From JAALKW01 sp033791145 (GTDB lineage Bacteria > Pseudomonadota > Gammaproteobacteria > Legionellales > Legionellaceae), in the NCBI GenBank assembly GCA_033791145.1, contig JASJHH010000135.1:1-5590 (forward strand): a stretch of 5,590 bases of DNA, read 5' to 3'. The position numbers were made by a program, and so were the translations under genes. Shown piece by piece: positions 1-5,590 of this stretch (position 1 is the stretch's first letter; every line of letters begins with the position of its first letter). Under the pieces are notes generated by a model. It did not search any database and was not told where the DNA came from. It saw nothing but the letters and a program-made list of their open reading frames with translations.

Positions 1-1
1 G

Positions 2-1633
2 TTTTTTCTGATAATACTCGGTGTGCTTGTTTGGCGTATGATTGCTTTAATGGTTTTAGATAGAAGTTTTCTCCAAGGACAAGGAGATGCACGTAGTTTG
101 CGTGTGGTGAGTATGCCTGCATTTCGAGGTATGATATTTGATAGACAAGGGGCTGCCGTTGCAGTTAGCACGCCCGTGCAATCCCTTTGGTTAAATCCTA
201 AAAAGTTTGATCCAACGCCAACCGAACTCAAGCAGTTAGCCAAAACATTAAAAATACCTGCAAAAAACATTTCTAAACGTGTAGATAAAGTAGAAGCACG
301 CGGTTTTATGTATTTGAAAAGGCACTTAACGCCTGCACAAGCACAAAAAATTGAAGCATTAAATATTCCAGGCGTAAATTTCAAACAAGAGTTCAAACGC
401 TATTATCCTGATGCAGAAAGCATGGCACAGTTAATTGGGTTTACAAATATAGACGATGATGGCATCGAAGGCTTAGAGCTCGCTTATCATGATTGGTTAG
501 ACGGCATACCCGGGAAACGACGCGTTATTAAAGATAGAACGGGACGTATTATTGATGAGCTGGGTGTCATTCAAGAGCCAAGGCCTGGTCAAGGCTTGCA
601 GCTTAGTATTGACCGACGGATTCAATTTTTTGCTTATCATGAACTTGAAAAAACAGTCATAGCGTATGGCGCAAAATCGGGTTCCGTGGTTGTCTTAGAT
701 GCAAATGACGGTGAAGTATTAGCGGCTGTCAATTTTCCGTCGTTTAATCCGAATGTGCGTCAGCGCTATGATGTATCGGCTTATCGTAATCTAGCCATGA
801 CTGATATGTTTGAACCAGGTTCTGTGATTAAGCCTTTTGGCATTGCGAGTGCACTTCAAAGCGGATTATTTACGCCAGACACTGTGATTGATACGCGACC
901 TAGTTGGATGATGCTAGAAGGACATGCAATTCGTGATGTTGGGAATTATGGGATATTAGACGTACGCGGCGTACTTCAGCATTCGAGCAACGTTGGAATG
1001 ACCAAAATGGTGCTTGCGAGTCCGCCTGAGCATTTAATCGATTTTTTAAAAAAATGTGGCGCAGCAACCCAGACGGCCAGTGGTTATCCCGGTGAAAGTG
1101 AAGGCACAATGATGAATGCAGCTGAAACAACACGGTTTATGCTTGCGACCTTAAGTTTTGGTTATGGTATGTCTATGACGACATTGCAGCTTGCCAAAAT
1201 GTATACTGTTTTTGCAAATAACGGTCGTTTGATGCCAGTGAGCTTATTGCATTCAGACGAAGCACCATCAGGCAAACAAGTGTTAGATGCTAAAATTTCA
1301 GAGCAAGTGCTTGATATGATGGAATCAGTTGTAAAACGTGGTGGTACAGGCACGAAAGCCGCAGTACCTGGATATCGTGTGGCAGGCAAAACAGGGACTG
1401 CACGCATTGCAGGTCAGCATGGTTATGAAGAAAAACGTTATATTGCGAGTTTTGCAGGTGTTGCACCTGTTTCACATCCTAGAATTGTTGTTGCGGTTGT
1501 AATTCACGAACCCACTAAAAATTCTTTTTATGGTGGGCGGGTGGCAGCACCGCTTTTTTCAAAAGTCATGGAAGCAGCATTACGATTAATGAATGTTGAA
1601 CCTGATGCGGCAACCGAGGTGCGAGGCGTATGA
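2..1633 (+). CDS. ftsI: Septal peptidoglycan transpeptidase FtsI (PBP3), 5'-truncated by window edge
   Basis: Class B penicillin-binding protein, the D,D-transpeptidase that cross-links peptidoglycan at the division septum. It is anchored in the inner membrane with its catalytic domain in the periplasm. The frame is open to the left edge. A GTG at 23 could be read as a start, but the codons before it (F-F-L-I-I-L-G-V) extend the hydrophobic anchor at about nt 2-61, so I treat the gene as cut, probably lacking only a short cytoplasmic N-terminus. After the anchor comes the dimerisation (pedestal) domain, beginning with the conserved RGMIFDRQG segment (nt 128-154), then the transpeptidase domain. 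All three catalytic motifs are present: SxxK as SVIK (821-832, nucleophile serine), SxN as SSN (983-991) and KTGT (1388-1399). The C-terminus ends soon after MNVEPD, similar to E. coli FtsI but without its processed tail. The stop overlaps the murE start (ATGA), as expected in a dcw cluster. Confidence 0.96.
   Translation, partial: FFLIILGVLVWRMIALMVLDRSFLQGQGDARSLRVVSMPAFRGMIFDRQGAAVAVSTPVQSLWLNPKKFDPTPTELKQLAKTLKIPAKNISKRVDKVEARGFMYLKRHLTPAQAQKIEALNIPGVNFKQEFKRYYPDAESMAQLIGFTNIDDDGIEGLELAYHDWLDGIPGKRRVIKDRTGRIIDELGVIQEPRPGQGLQLSIDRRIQFFAYHELEKTVIAYGAKSGSVVVLDANDGEVLAAVNFPSFNPNVRQRYDVSAYRNLAMTDMFEPGSVIKPFGIASALQSGLFTPDTVIDTRPSWMMLEGHAIRDVGNYGILDVRGVLQHSSNVGMTKMVLASPPEHLIDFLKKCGAATQTASGYPGESEGTMMNAAETTRFMLATLSFGYGMSMTTLQLAKMYTVFANNGRLMPVSLLHSDEAPSGKQVLDAKISEQVLDMMESVVKRGGTGTKAAVPGYRVAGKTGTARIAGQHGYEEKRYIASFAGVAPVSHPRIVVAVVIHEPTKNSFYGGRVAAPLFSKVMEAALRLMNVEPDAATEVRGV
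1616..1633 (+). promoter_or_regulatory. murE ribosome-binding site and ATGA stop/start overlap
   Basis: The ftsI stop (TGA, 1631-1633) overlaps the murE ATG (1630-1632). GAGG at 1616-1619 lies 10 bases before the ATG and is the better-placed Shine-Dalgarno; a second GAGG at 1623-1626 is only 3 bases away. The arrangement implies translational coupling of MurE to FtsI. No promoter is visible between the genes, so murE is probably transcribed from upstream. Confidence 0.7.
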
Positions 1634-3024
1634 ATAATCTTCAAAACGACAGCCGTGAAATCAAACCAGGTGATATTTTTTTAGCGTATAGAGGCGAGCA
1701 AGCAGATGGCAGGCATTTTATTCCAGATGCGATTAAAGCAGGTGCCAGTGCTGTATTTTATGATCCTAAAAATAGCGCAAATTTTAAATTAGATAATTTA
1801 TCTAATACTATCCCATTAACGGCATATCCTGATTTGGGAAAAAAACTGGGTGCATTGGCTTCAGAATTTTACGCAGTGCCTAAAGCAGGATTTCATATTA
1901 CAGGGATAACAGGCACCAATGGTAAAACGACTATTGCGTATCAATTGGCCCAAGCACATGATTTGTTAGGTGATTCAGCAGCTTATATGGGAACCTTAGG
2001 TGCAGGGTTACTTAATGCAATTCAACCATTACATAACACAACGCCTGATGCACTGTGTGTTCAAAAATTTTTACATAATTGGTCAAAACAAAATATTCAG
2101 AAAATAACAATGGAAGTGTCATCGCATGGCTTGTCTCAGGGGCGCGTGAGTGAAGTTGCGTTTACACAGGCGATTTACACTAATTTAAGTCATGAGCATT
2201 TAGATTATCATAAAACAGTTGAGGCCTATGCCGCCGCGAAAGCAAGTTTATTTAATTATTCGAGCCTAACCTCGGTGATTTTAAATCAAGATGATGCACA
2301 TGCTGATGTGATGCGTGCCAAGGTTCCAGTAGGGGTAAATATATTAACTTATGGCTTAAATGAATCCTGTGATGTTTATGCTGAGCATATTAAATTACGG
2401 ATGACAGGTAGCGTATTTCATGTCAAAACGCCAATCGGAAATTTTGAGTGTGTCGTACAAGCTTTAGGCCGATTTAATATTTATAACAGCTTGGCTATAA
2501 TTACGAGTTTAATTGCAGATGGTTTTAAATTAGCAGATATACAAGCTGTTATGCCTAAGCTTTTGGCCTCTCCCGGTCGAATGGAGCAGGTGGCTGCAAA
2601 ACCCGTTGTGTTAGTTGATTATGCCCATACGCCTGATGCGCTCGAAAAAGCATTATCAACACTTGCTGAACTCAAACAATCTAAATTATTTGTCATATTT
2701 GGCTGTGGTGGTGATAGAGATAAATCTAAACGCGCTCTGATGGCTAAAGTATCAGAGCAATATGCAGATCACATTATTATTACCAGTGATAACCCACGTA
2801 CTGAAAATCCACACCAAATTTTAGATGAAATAGCAGCAGGCTTTGATAAAAATACAAATATTTTAAAAATAGAAAATAGAAAATTAGCCATCCAAGAAAC
2901 ACTGAGTTTAGCTGCTTCAGATGATATTATTTTAATTGCAGGCAAAGGCCATGAAACCTATCAAGAAATAGGCCGTGAGCGCTTCTTGTTTTCAGATGCT
3001 GCTGTTGTACGAGAGTTGATTTGA
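1630..3024 (+). CDS. murE: UDP-MurNAc-L-Ala-D-Glu:meso-diaminopimelate ligase MurE
   Basis: Cytoplasmic ATP-dependent ligase that adds meso-diaminopimelate to UDP-MurNAc-L-Ala-D-Glu, the third amino acid of the peptidoglycan stem peptide. The 464-residue product shows the three Mur ligase domains. The N-terminal UDP-substrate domain has DSR at 7-9 and GDIF at 14-17. The central ATPase domain has the P-loop GTNGKTT at 95-101, TTPDA at 137-141, SSHGL at 164-168 and the probable carbamylated lysine K204. The C-terminal domain has GRME at 316-319, DYAHTPDALE at 330-339, GCGGDRDKSKR at 358-368, the diaminopimelate-selecting DNPR at 387-390 and AGKGHETYQ at 437-445. The start is fixed: the only in-frame codons upstream are the eight after a TGA at 1603-1605, and none is a start codon. 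The protein is therefore about 30 residues shorter than E. coli MurE (495), nearly all at the N-terminus. The next gene should be murF but is not. Confidence 0.97.
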   Translation: MNNLQNDSREIKPGDIFLAYRGEQADGRHFIPDAIKAGASAVFYDPKNSANFKLDNLSNTIPLTAYPDLGKKLGALASEFYAVPKAGFHITGITGTNGKTTIAYQLAQAHDLLGDSAAYMGTLGAGLLNAIQPLHNTTPDALCVQKFLHNWSKQNIQKITMEVSSHGLSQGRVSEVAFTQAIYTNLSHEHLDYHKTVEAYAAAKASLFNYSSLTSVILNQDDAHADVMRAKVPVGVNILTYGLNESCDVYAEHIKLRMTGSVFHVKTPIGNFECVVQALGRFNIYNSLAIITSLIADGFKLADIQAVMPKLLASPGRMEQVAAKPVVLVDYAHTPDALEKALSTLAELKQSKLFVIFGCGGDRDKSKRALMAKVSEQYADHIIITSDNPRTENPHQILDEIAAGFDKNTNILKIENRKLAIQETLSLAASDDIILIAGKGHETYQEIGRERFLFSDAAVVRELI

Positions 3025-3070
3025 TGAATCAGACCTTTTAGCGCAGGGGGTCAAATCTGTTGTTTAATAA
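3022..3070 (+). other. Junction where murF would be expected
   Basis: The murE stop is followed at once by a second in-frame TGA (3025-3027), and an ATG at 3024-3026 overlaps the first stop (TGATG), the usual form of a coupled start. That ATG opens only five codons (M-N-Q-T-F) before TAG at 3039-3041. The rest of the stretch codes for nothing recognisable in any + frame and ends in TAATAA (3065-3070). I infer that the downstream neighbour of murE, normally murF, was lost or moved here. The string GGGGTCAAATC at 3047-3057 resembles ends I associate with REP-type elements, but this is from memory and weak. Confidence 0.45.
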
Positions 3071-3250
3071 ATTGATTTTGTAGATGCGGCGTCAGATGCA
3101 GAAGATATGAATTTGCCGGGAATGCGGTTTCACAAATTAAAAGGAAATTATAAAGGTTATTACTCTGTAACGGTCAATGGAAACTGGCGTATTATTTATA
3201 GATTTGAGGGGTCGGATGCTATTTTAGTCGATTATTTGGATTATCACTGA
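3071..3250 (+). pseudogene. higB: HigB-type toxin remnant, 5' end missing
   Basis: This is the C-terminal part of a HigB/RelE-fold toxin, a ribosome-dependent mRNA interferase when intact. The open stretch follows TAATAA and has 59 codons. Family hallmarks are clear: DAASDAEDMNLPG, RFHKLKGNYKGYYSV, VNGNWRIIYRFE and the terminal DYLDYH. Full members have about 92 residues, so roughly the first 33 are missing, and an intact gene would have to begin inside murE. None of the three + frames of 3025-3070 encodes the missing N-terminus, so this is truncation rather than a single frameshift. The first in-frame ATG (3107) would give 47 residues and lacks a convincing ribosome-binding site. The residues usually assigned to catalysis in HigB, the central His and the terminal Asp-Tyr-His, survive, but the missing N-terminal strand and helix should prevent folding. 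Its stop lies 24 bases before the higA start. Confidence 0.82.
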
Positions 3251-3264
3251 CTTGGATATAAAGC

Positions 3265-3270
3265 GGAGGT
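3265..3270 (+). promoter_or_regulatory. Strong ribosome-binding site of higA
   Basis: GGAGGT is a near-perfect Shine-Dalgarno, 4 bases before the ATG at 3275 and 7 before the ATG at 3278. The spacing slightly favours the second ATG. It is better than any site visible before the higB remnant, which suggests that antitoxin translation is preserved independently of the broken toxin. Confidence 0.75.
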
Positions 3271-3274
3271 TATT

Positions 3275-3565
3275 ATGATGCATAAACCATTACATCCTGG
3301 TGTGATTCTAAATGATGTGTTGATTGAGAGTACTGGCTTAACTATTTCTGAGGCAGCAGTACGCTTAGGTGTAACTAGAACCACTTGGTCTCGTTTATTA
3401 AACCAGCATGCCGGAATTAGCCCTGAGATGGCGCTACGCTTATCAAAACTTCTTAATACAAGTATTGAAATGTGGGTTAATTTGCAATCTCAATATGATA
3501 TATGGCATGTGAAGCAGCATGCTGGAGCTATTAATAATATTATTCCGCTGGAAAAGGCAGCCTAA
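3275..3565 (+). CDS. higA: HigA-type XRE-family antitoxin, orphaned
   Basis: Small DNA-binding antitoxin of the HigA family. In a working pair it binds HigB and represses the higBA promoter. The 96 residues are full length for the family. HPGVILNDVL opens the protein at about 7-16. A Cro/C1-type helix-turn-helix spans about 23-53 (TISEAAVRLGVTRTTWSRLLN, then ISPEMALRLSKLL). The family ending EMWVNLQSQYDIW lies at 65-77, and the last 15 or so residues are a short tail. Two adjacent ATGs (3275 and 3278) are possible starts and differ by one residue. Gene order toxin-then-antitoxin is typical of higBA, but the toxin upstream is truncated, so this antitoxin has no functional local partner. It may be residual, may regulate in trans, or may neutralise a homologous toxin elsewhere. 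I see no clear promoter just upstream; the original higB promoter has probably gone, leaving read-through from murE as one possible source of transcription. Confidence 0.9.
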   Translation: MMHKPLHPGVILNDVLIESTGLTISEAAVRLGVTRTTWSRLLNQHAGISPEMALRLSKLLNTSIEMWVNLQSQYDIWHVKQHAGAINNIIPLEKAA

Positions 3566-3579
3566 TGATTTTTACTGGA

Positions 3580-3600
3580 TGCCGCGGACAAGCCACGGCA
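3580..3600. repeat. Palindromic CCGCGG/CCACGG repeat, REP-like
   Basis: An 8-base arm TGCCGCGG (3580-3587), a 5-base loop ACAAG and a second arm CCACGGCA (3593-3600) form a hairpin with one mismatch, which becomes a G-U pair if the minus strand is transcribed. It is much more GC-rich than its surroundings and is preceded by CTGGA (3575-3579). Similar CTGGAT-NCCGCGG-(A/T)CAAG-CCGCGG elements are scattered in Rickettsiales and, as I recall, Legionellales genomes. It lies between the convergent higA and nagZ genes and could limit read-through, but neither strand has a following T-run, so I do not call it an intrinsic terminator. Confidence 0.6.
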
Positions 3601-3619
3601 CGTAGGCGGTGGGGCAATC

Positions 3620-4648
3620 TTAAATTGTTTCTGTTGGATTAAAATTTTCTTTTTGTTTGGGTGCCTTTGTAGTTGGCTGAGGCACTATTGTTTTAATAGG
3701 CCGTATTTTATCTCTAAAAGCTGAAATATACGCTTGGTTATCTTTACGGTAATGCGAAGGCAAGGCATCTAAAAAGCTTTGAATCACAGGTCTGGTTTGA
3801 TTCGCTGCAATTAATAAATTACAGCCGGCTGTAAGTGCTTGTTCGCCACGGGTAAGTAAGTCACCAATGTCAGCACCTGTCATGCCAAGACAATCACTGA
3901 TAATTGCGCCGTCAAATTTTATTTCATCGCGTAAAATATTTTTTAGCCAAAAAGATGAGTAGCCTGCGGCATGCTCTGGGTCTATTTTGGGATATTTTAC
4001 GTGTGCTGGCATAACCGCATCGAGTTCACCTGACTCGGTGAGTGCTATAAATGGTTTTAAATCACAGGCTTTGAGTTCATCAAGTGTTCGTGGGTCTGAC
4101 GGAAAAGCAATATGTGAATCGGTTTCACAAAAGCCATGACCTGGAAAATGTTTACCTACGGATGGCATGCCGGCTTTTTTCATACCATGAATAAATGCGC
4201 CTGCAAGTTCAGCGACAATTTTTGGGTCTTTATGAAATGCGCGATATAAACCGCCAATAATAGGATTTGGGCCGTGTATATCTAATACAGGTGCAAGGCC
4301 TATGTGAATACCACATTCGCGTAATTCACGCGCCATGATTTCGCCATATTTTTCAGCGAGCGTGAGGCCTGCTTTAGGATTGATATCATAGGTATCACCA
4401 TACACATGTGCGGCAGGAAGTGGATGAAATCCGTGGCGTTGAATGCGTTGTACATAACCGCCTTCATGATCAGCAAATAAAATAAGCTCAGGATTAATTT
4501 GATGGATTTGTTGCGTGAGCTCTGTGAGTTGCGTTTTATTGGTAATATTTCGCGTAAAAATAATCACGCCTGCAGTATTGGGATGTTGTAATAACTCGCG
4601 TTCAGCATCTGAAATATGAGTGCTTAATAAATCAATAATAACAGGCAT
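3620..4648 (-). CDS. nagZ: Beta-N-acetylhexosaminidase NagZ (GH3)
   Basis: Cytoplasmic glycoside hydrolase family 3 enzyme that removes N-acetylglucosamine from GlcNAc-anhydroMurNAc muropeptides during peptidoglycan recycling. In bacteria with inducible AmpC its products affect beta-lactamase control. The 342 residues match the usual single-domain length of about 340. Motifs in order are GVIIFTRN (27-34), DHEGGYVQR (60-68, substrate-binding Asp and Arg), LAPVLDI (118-124), RAFHKDP (136-142), KHFPGHG (166-172), the acid/base Asp-His dyad D177/H179 on its mobile loop, DAVMPAHVKYP (210-220), and nucleophile D252 in SDCLGMTGA. The usual nucleophile motif is SDDLSM, so the Asp-to-Cys and Ser-to-Gly changes beside it are unusual. 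No signal peptide is present. The last 25 or so residues are a Lys/Pro/Thr-rich tail. The start at 4648 fits the canonical N-terminus and has AGGA 7 bases upstream. The gene converges on higA and diverges from the phosphorylase gene. Confidence 0.95.
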   Translation of the reverse strand: MPVIIDLLSTHISDAERELLQHPNTAGVIIFTRNITNKTQLTELTQQIHQINPELILFADHEGGYVQRIQRHGFHPLPAAHVYGDTYDINPKAGLTLAEKYGEIMARELRECGIHIGLAPVLDIHGPNPIIGGLYRAFHKDPKIVAELAGAFIHGMKKAGMPSVGKHFPGHGFCETDSHIAFPSDPRTLDELKACDLKPFIALTESGELDAVMPAHVKYPKIDPEHAAGYSSFWLKNILRDEIKFDGAIISDCLGMTGADIGDLLTRGEQALTAGCNLLIAANQTRPVIQSFLDALPSHYRKDNQAYISAFRDKIRPIKTIVPQPTTKAPKQKENFNPTETI

Positions 4649-4655
4649 AAATTTT

Positions 4656-4659
4656 TCCT
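4656..4659 (-). promoter_or_regulatory. nagZ ribosome-binding site
   Basis: On the minus strand AGGA lies 7 bases before the nagZ ATG, in AT-rich sequence. It supports the start at 4648. A matching promoter is less clear: TTTACA (4687-4692) and TATTAT (4667-4672) resemble -35 and -10 boxes, but the 14-base spacer is too short for a confident call. Confidence 0.6.
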
Positions 4660-4679
4660 AATTTAAATAATATTTAGGT

Positions 4680-4708
4680 TAGACTCTGTAAAAATTTGAG
4701 GGTATAGT
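4680..4708 (+). promoter_or_regulatory. Putative sigma70-type promoter of the phosphorylase gene
   Basis: TAGACT (4680-4685; 4 of 6 against TTGACA) and TATAGT (4703-4708; 5 of 6 against TATAAT) are separated by 17 bases, the optimal spacing. Transcription would start near 4715 and give a leader of about 29 bases. The position in the divergent nagZ/phosphorylase gap fits. No operator-like inverted repeat is evident around it. Confidence 0.55.
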
Positions 4709-4730
4709 ACAGCGATTCTTAGAAACGGAC

Positions 4731-4734
4731 AAGG
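4731..4734 (+). promoter_or_regulatory. Ribosome-binding site of the phosphorylase gene
   Basis: AAGG lies 9 bases before the ATG at 4744. It is a modest but properly spaced site. No other plausible start lies upstream in frame within the short leader. Confidence 0.5.
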
Positions 4735-4743
4735 CGTATTATC

Positions 4744-5571
4744 ATGAAAAAAGACGTTTTAGGGCCAGATGAACTGGCTGCAAGCATTCGAAAACGTACC
4801 CCTAATATTCAGCCACGTATTGGTATTGTATTGGGCTCAGGCTTAGGTGAATTTGCAGAGCGTTTAGATAACGCAACGACTATATCCTATGCGGATTTAC
4901 CAGGATTTCCACCTGTAACCGTCGCAGGGCATCAAGGCCAAATGGTCGTCGGTGAGCTGTTTGGTGTTGGGGTGGTTTGTTTGCAAGGGCGCATGCATTT
5001 ATACGAAGGTGCAAGCCATGATATTGTAAAAACTTATATTCGAACATTAAAGCGTTTAGGATGTGAATATTTCTTTGCAATCAGTGCCTCAGGTTCTTTA
5101 TGCGAATCAGTCGGACCAGGCCAGCTAATGCTGATTAAAGATCATATTAATTTGCAAGGCACGAACCCATTGATTGGCCCGAATGATGATGAATTTGGCG
5201 CACGCTTTTTTCCATTAGATGATGTTTACGATCGTGAAACACGTGAAAAATTAGTAGAGCTTGCTGAAGGCATTGGGCTTGTCTTACCTGAAGGCGTATA
5301 TGCTGCTGTAACAGGACCTAATTATGAAACAGTCGCTGAGATTAAAGCATTACGTATGTTAGGTGCTGATGCCGTCGGTATGTCAACGGTACCAGAAGTT
5401 TTAGTCGCAACACACTGTGGTATGAAAGTGGTTGTGATTGCAATGATCACGAATTATGCGACGGGACTTGCAAGCATTAGTCACTCACATCAAGCCGTGG
5501 TTGAAATGGCTTCGCAATCAGCCGATAAAGTGACAATGCTATTAAAGCAATTTATTGAAACGTTATCTTAA
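4744..5571 (+). CDS. punA: Purine nucleoside phosphorylase, trimeric PunA/XapA type
   Basis: Cytoplasmic phosphorylase that splits purine (deoxy)ribonucleosides with phosphate into free base and (deoxy)ribose-1-phosphate for purine salvage. The 275 residues align throughout with E. coli XapA (277) and human PNP. Visible motifs are the phosphate-binding LGSGLG (30-35), GHQGQ (62-66; His equivalent to human H64), GRMHLYEG (82-89; Arg and His contact phosphate), KDHINLQGTNPLIGPND (132-148), GPNYETVAEI (191-200; E195 equivalent to the base-binding E201), GADAVGMSTVPE (207-218) and ITN (235-237). N237 rather than Asp indicates 6-oxopurine nucleosides (inosine, guanosine, possibly xanthosine) rather than methylthioadenosine. 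H249 matches the ribose-contacting His. The segment usually read NAAG is SASG here (114-117), an unusual change near the phosphate site. The gene is divergent from nagZ with its own promoter. Whether xanthosine is used (XapA) cannot be decided from sequence reading alone. Confidence 0.93.
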   Translation: MKKDVLGPDELAASIRKRTPNIQPRIGIVLGSGLGEFAERLDNATTISYADLPGFPPVTVAGHQGQMVVGELFGVGVVCLQGRMHLYEGASHDIVKTYIRTLKRLGCEYFFAISASGSLCESVGPGQLMLIKDHINLQGTNPLIGPNDDEFGARFFPLDDVYDRETREKLVELAEGIGLVLPEGVYAAVTGPNYETVAEIKALRMLGADAVGMSTVPEVLVATHCGMKVVVIAMITNYATGLASISHSHQAVVEMASQSADKVTMLLKQFIETLS

Positions 5572-5590
5572 TTTTAATATTGCAATATAA

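Noticed and set aside
900..1475. Several minus-strand open frames of 61-81 codons
   Set aside because: They lie wholly inside the ftsI transpeptidase domain, have no recognisable motifs or ribosome-binding sites, and are opposite-strand shadows of a strongly conserved gene.
3028..3070. HigB N-terminus hidden in another reading frame
   Set aside because: All three + frames were read. They give short strings ending in stops, without similarity to the HigB N-terminal region, and murE occupies the space where the start would lie.
3580..3615. Rho-independent terminator between higA and nagZ
   Set aside because: The hairpin is good, but no T-run follows the stem on either strand.
4880..5080. Minus-strand 66-codon open frame
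   Set aside because: It is antisense to conserved phosphorylase motifs and resembles no known protein family.
5577..5588. Perfect 12-base palindrome ATATTGCAATAT just after the phosphorylase stop
   Set aside because: It is short, AT-only apart from the central GC, has no loop and is cut off by the window edge. It may be chance in AT-rich sequence and is not a recognisable terminator.

Overview
The window is a piece of an AT-leaning bacterial chromosome, probably from a gammaproteobacterium. Several features point to a Gram-negative cell wall: a class B PBP of the FtsI type, a meso-diaminopimelate-type MurE (DNPR motif) coupled to it, and a compact single-domain cytoplasmic NagZ. The base composition, the higBA-type locus and a CCGCGG..CCRCGG palindromic repeat make me lean towards a host-associated lineage such as Legionellales/Coxiellaceae. 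That placement is inference; nothing here fixes the genus.

Layout. Positions 2-3024 (+) carry the end of a division and cell-wall (dcw) cluster: ftsI, cut by the left window edge, and murE, joined by a 4-base ATGA overlap. The cluster then breaks, because the expected next gene, murF, is absent. In its place, 3025-3250 holds about 45 bases of non-coding junction and the 3' two-thirds of a HigB-type toxin gene that has lost its 5' end. An intact HigA-type antitoxin gene follows (3275-3565, +). A short palindromic repeat (3580-3600) lies between higA and the convergent nagZ gene (3620-4648, -). A 95-base divergent intergenic region with a recognisable sigma70-type promoter separates nagZ from a trimeric purine nucleoside phosphorylase gene (4744-5571, +), which ends 19 bases before the window edge.

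How the genes work together. FtsI cross-links septal peptidoglycan. MurE adds diaminopimelate to the precursor stem peptide. NagZ trims N-acetylglucosamine from recycled muropeptides in the cytoplasm. These three belong to the same broad process, although nagZ is a separate transcription unit. The phosphorylase belongs to purine salvage and shares only the divergent promoter region with nagZ. The higBA remnant looks like a former toxin-antitoxin module that arrived at or near the murE/murF boundary and then lost toxin function.

I see no previously undescribed system. The part most worth a second look is the 3022-3275 junction, where a normally conserved gene order is broken next to a decayed toxin gene and a preserved antitoxin.
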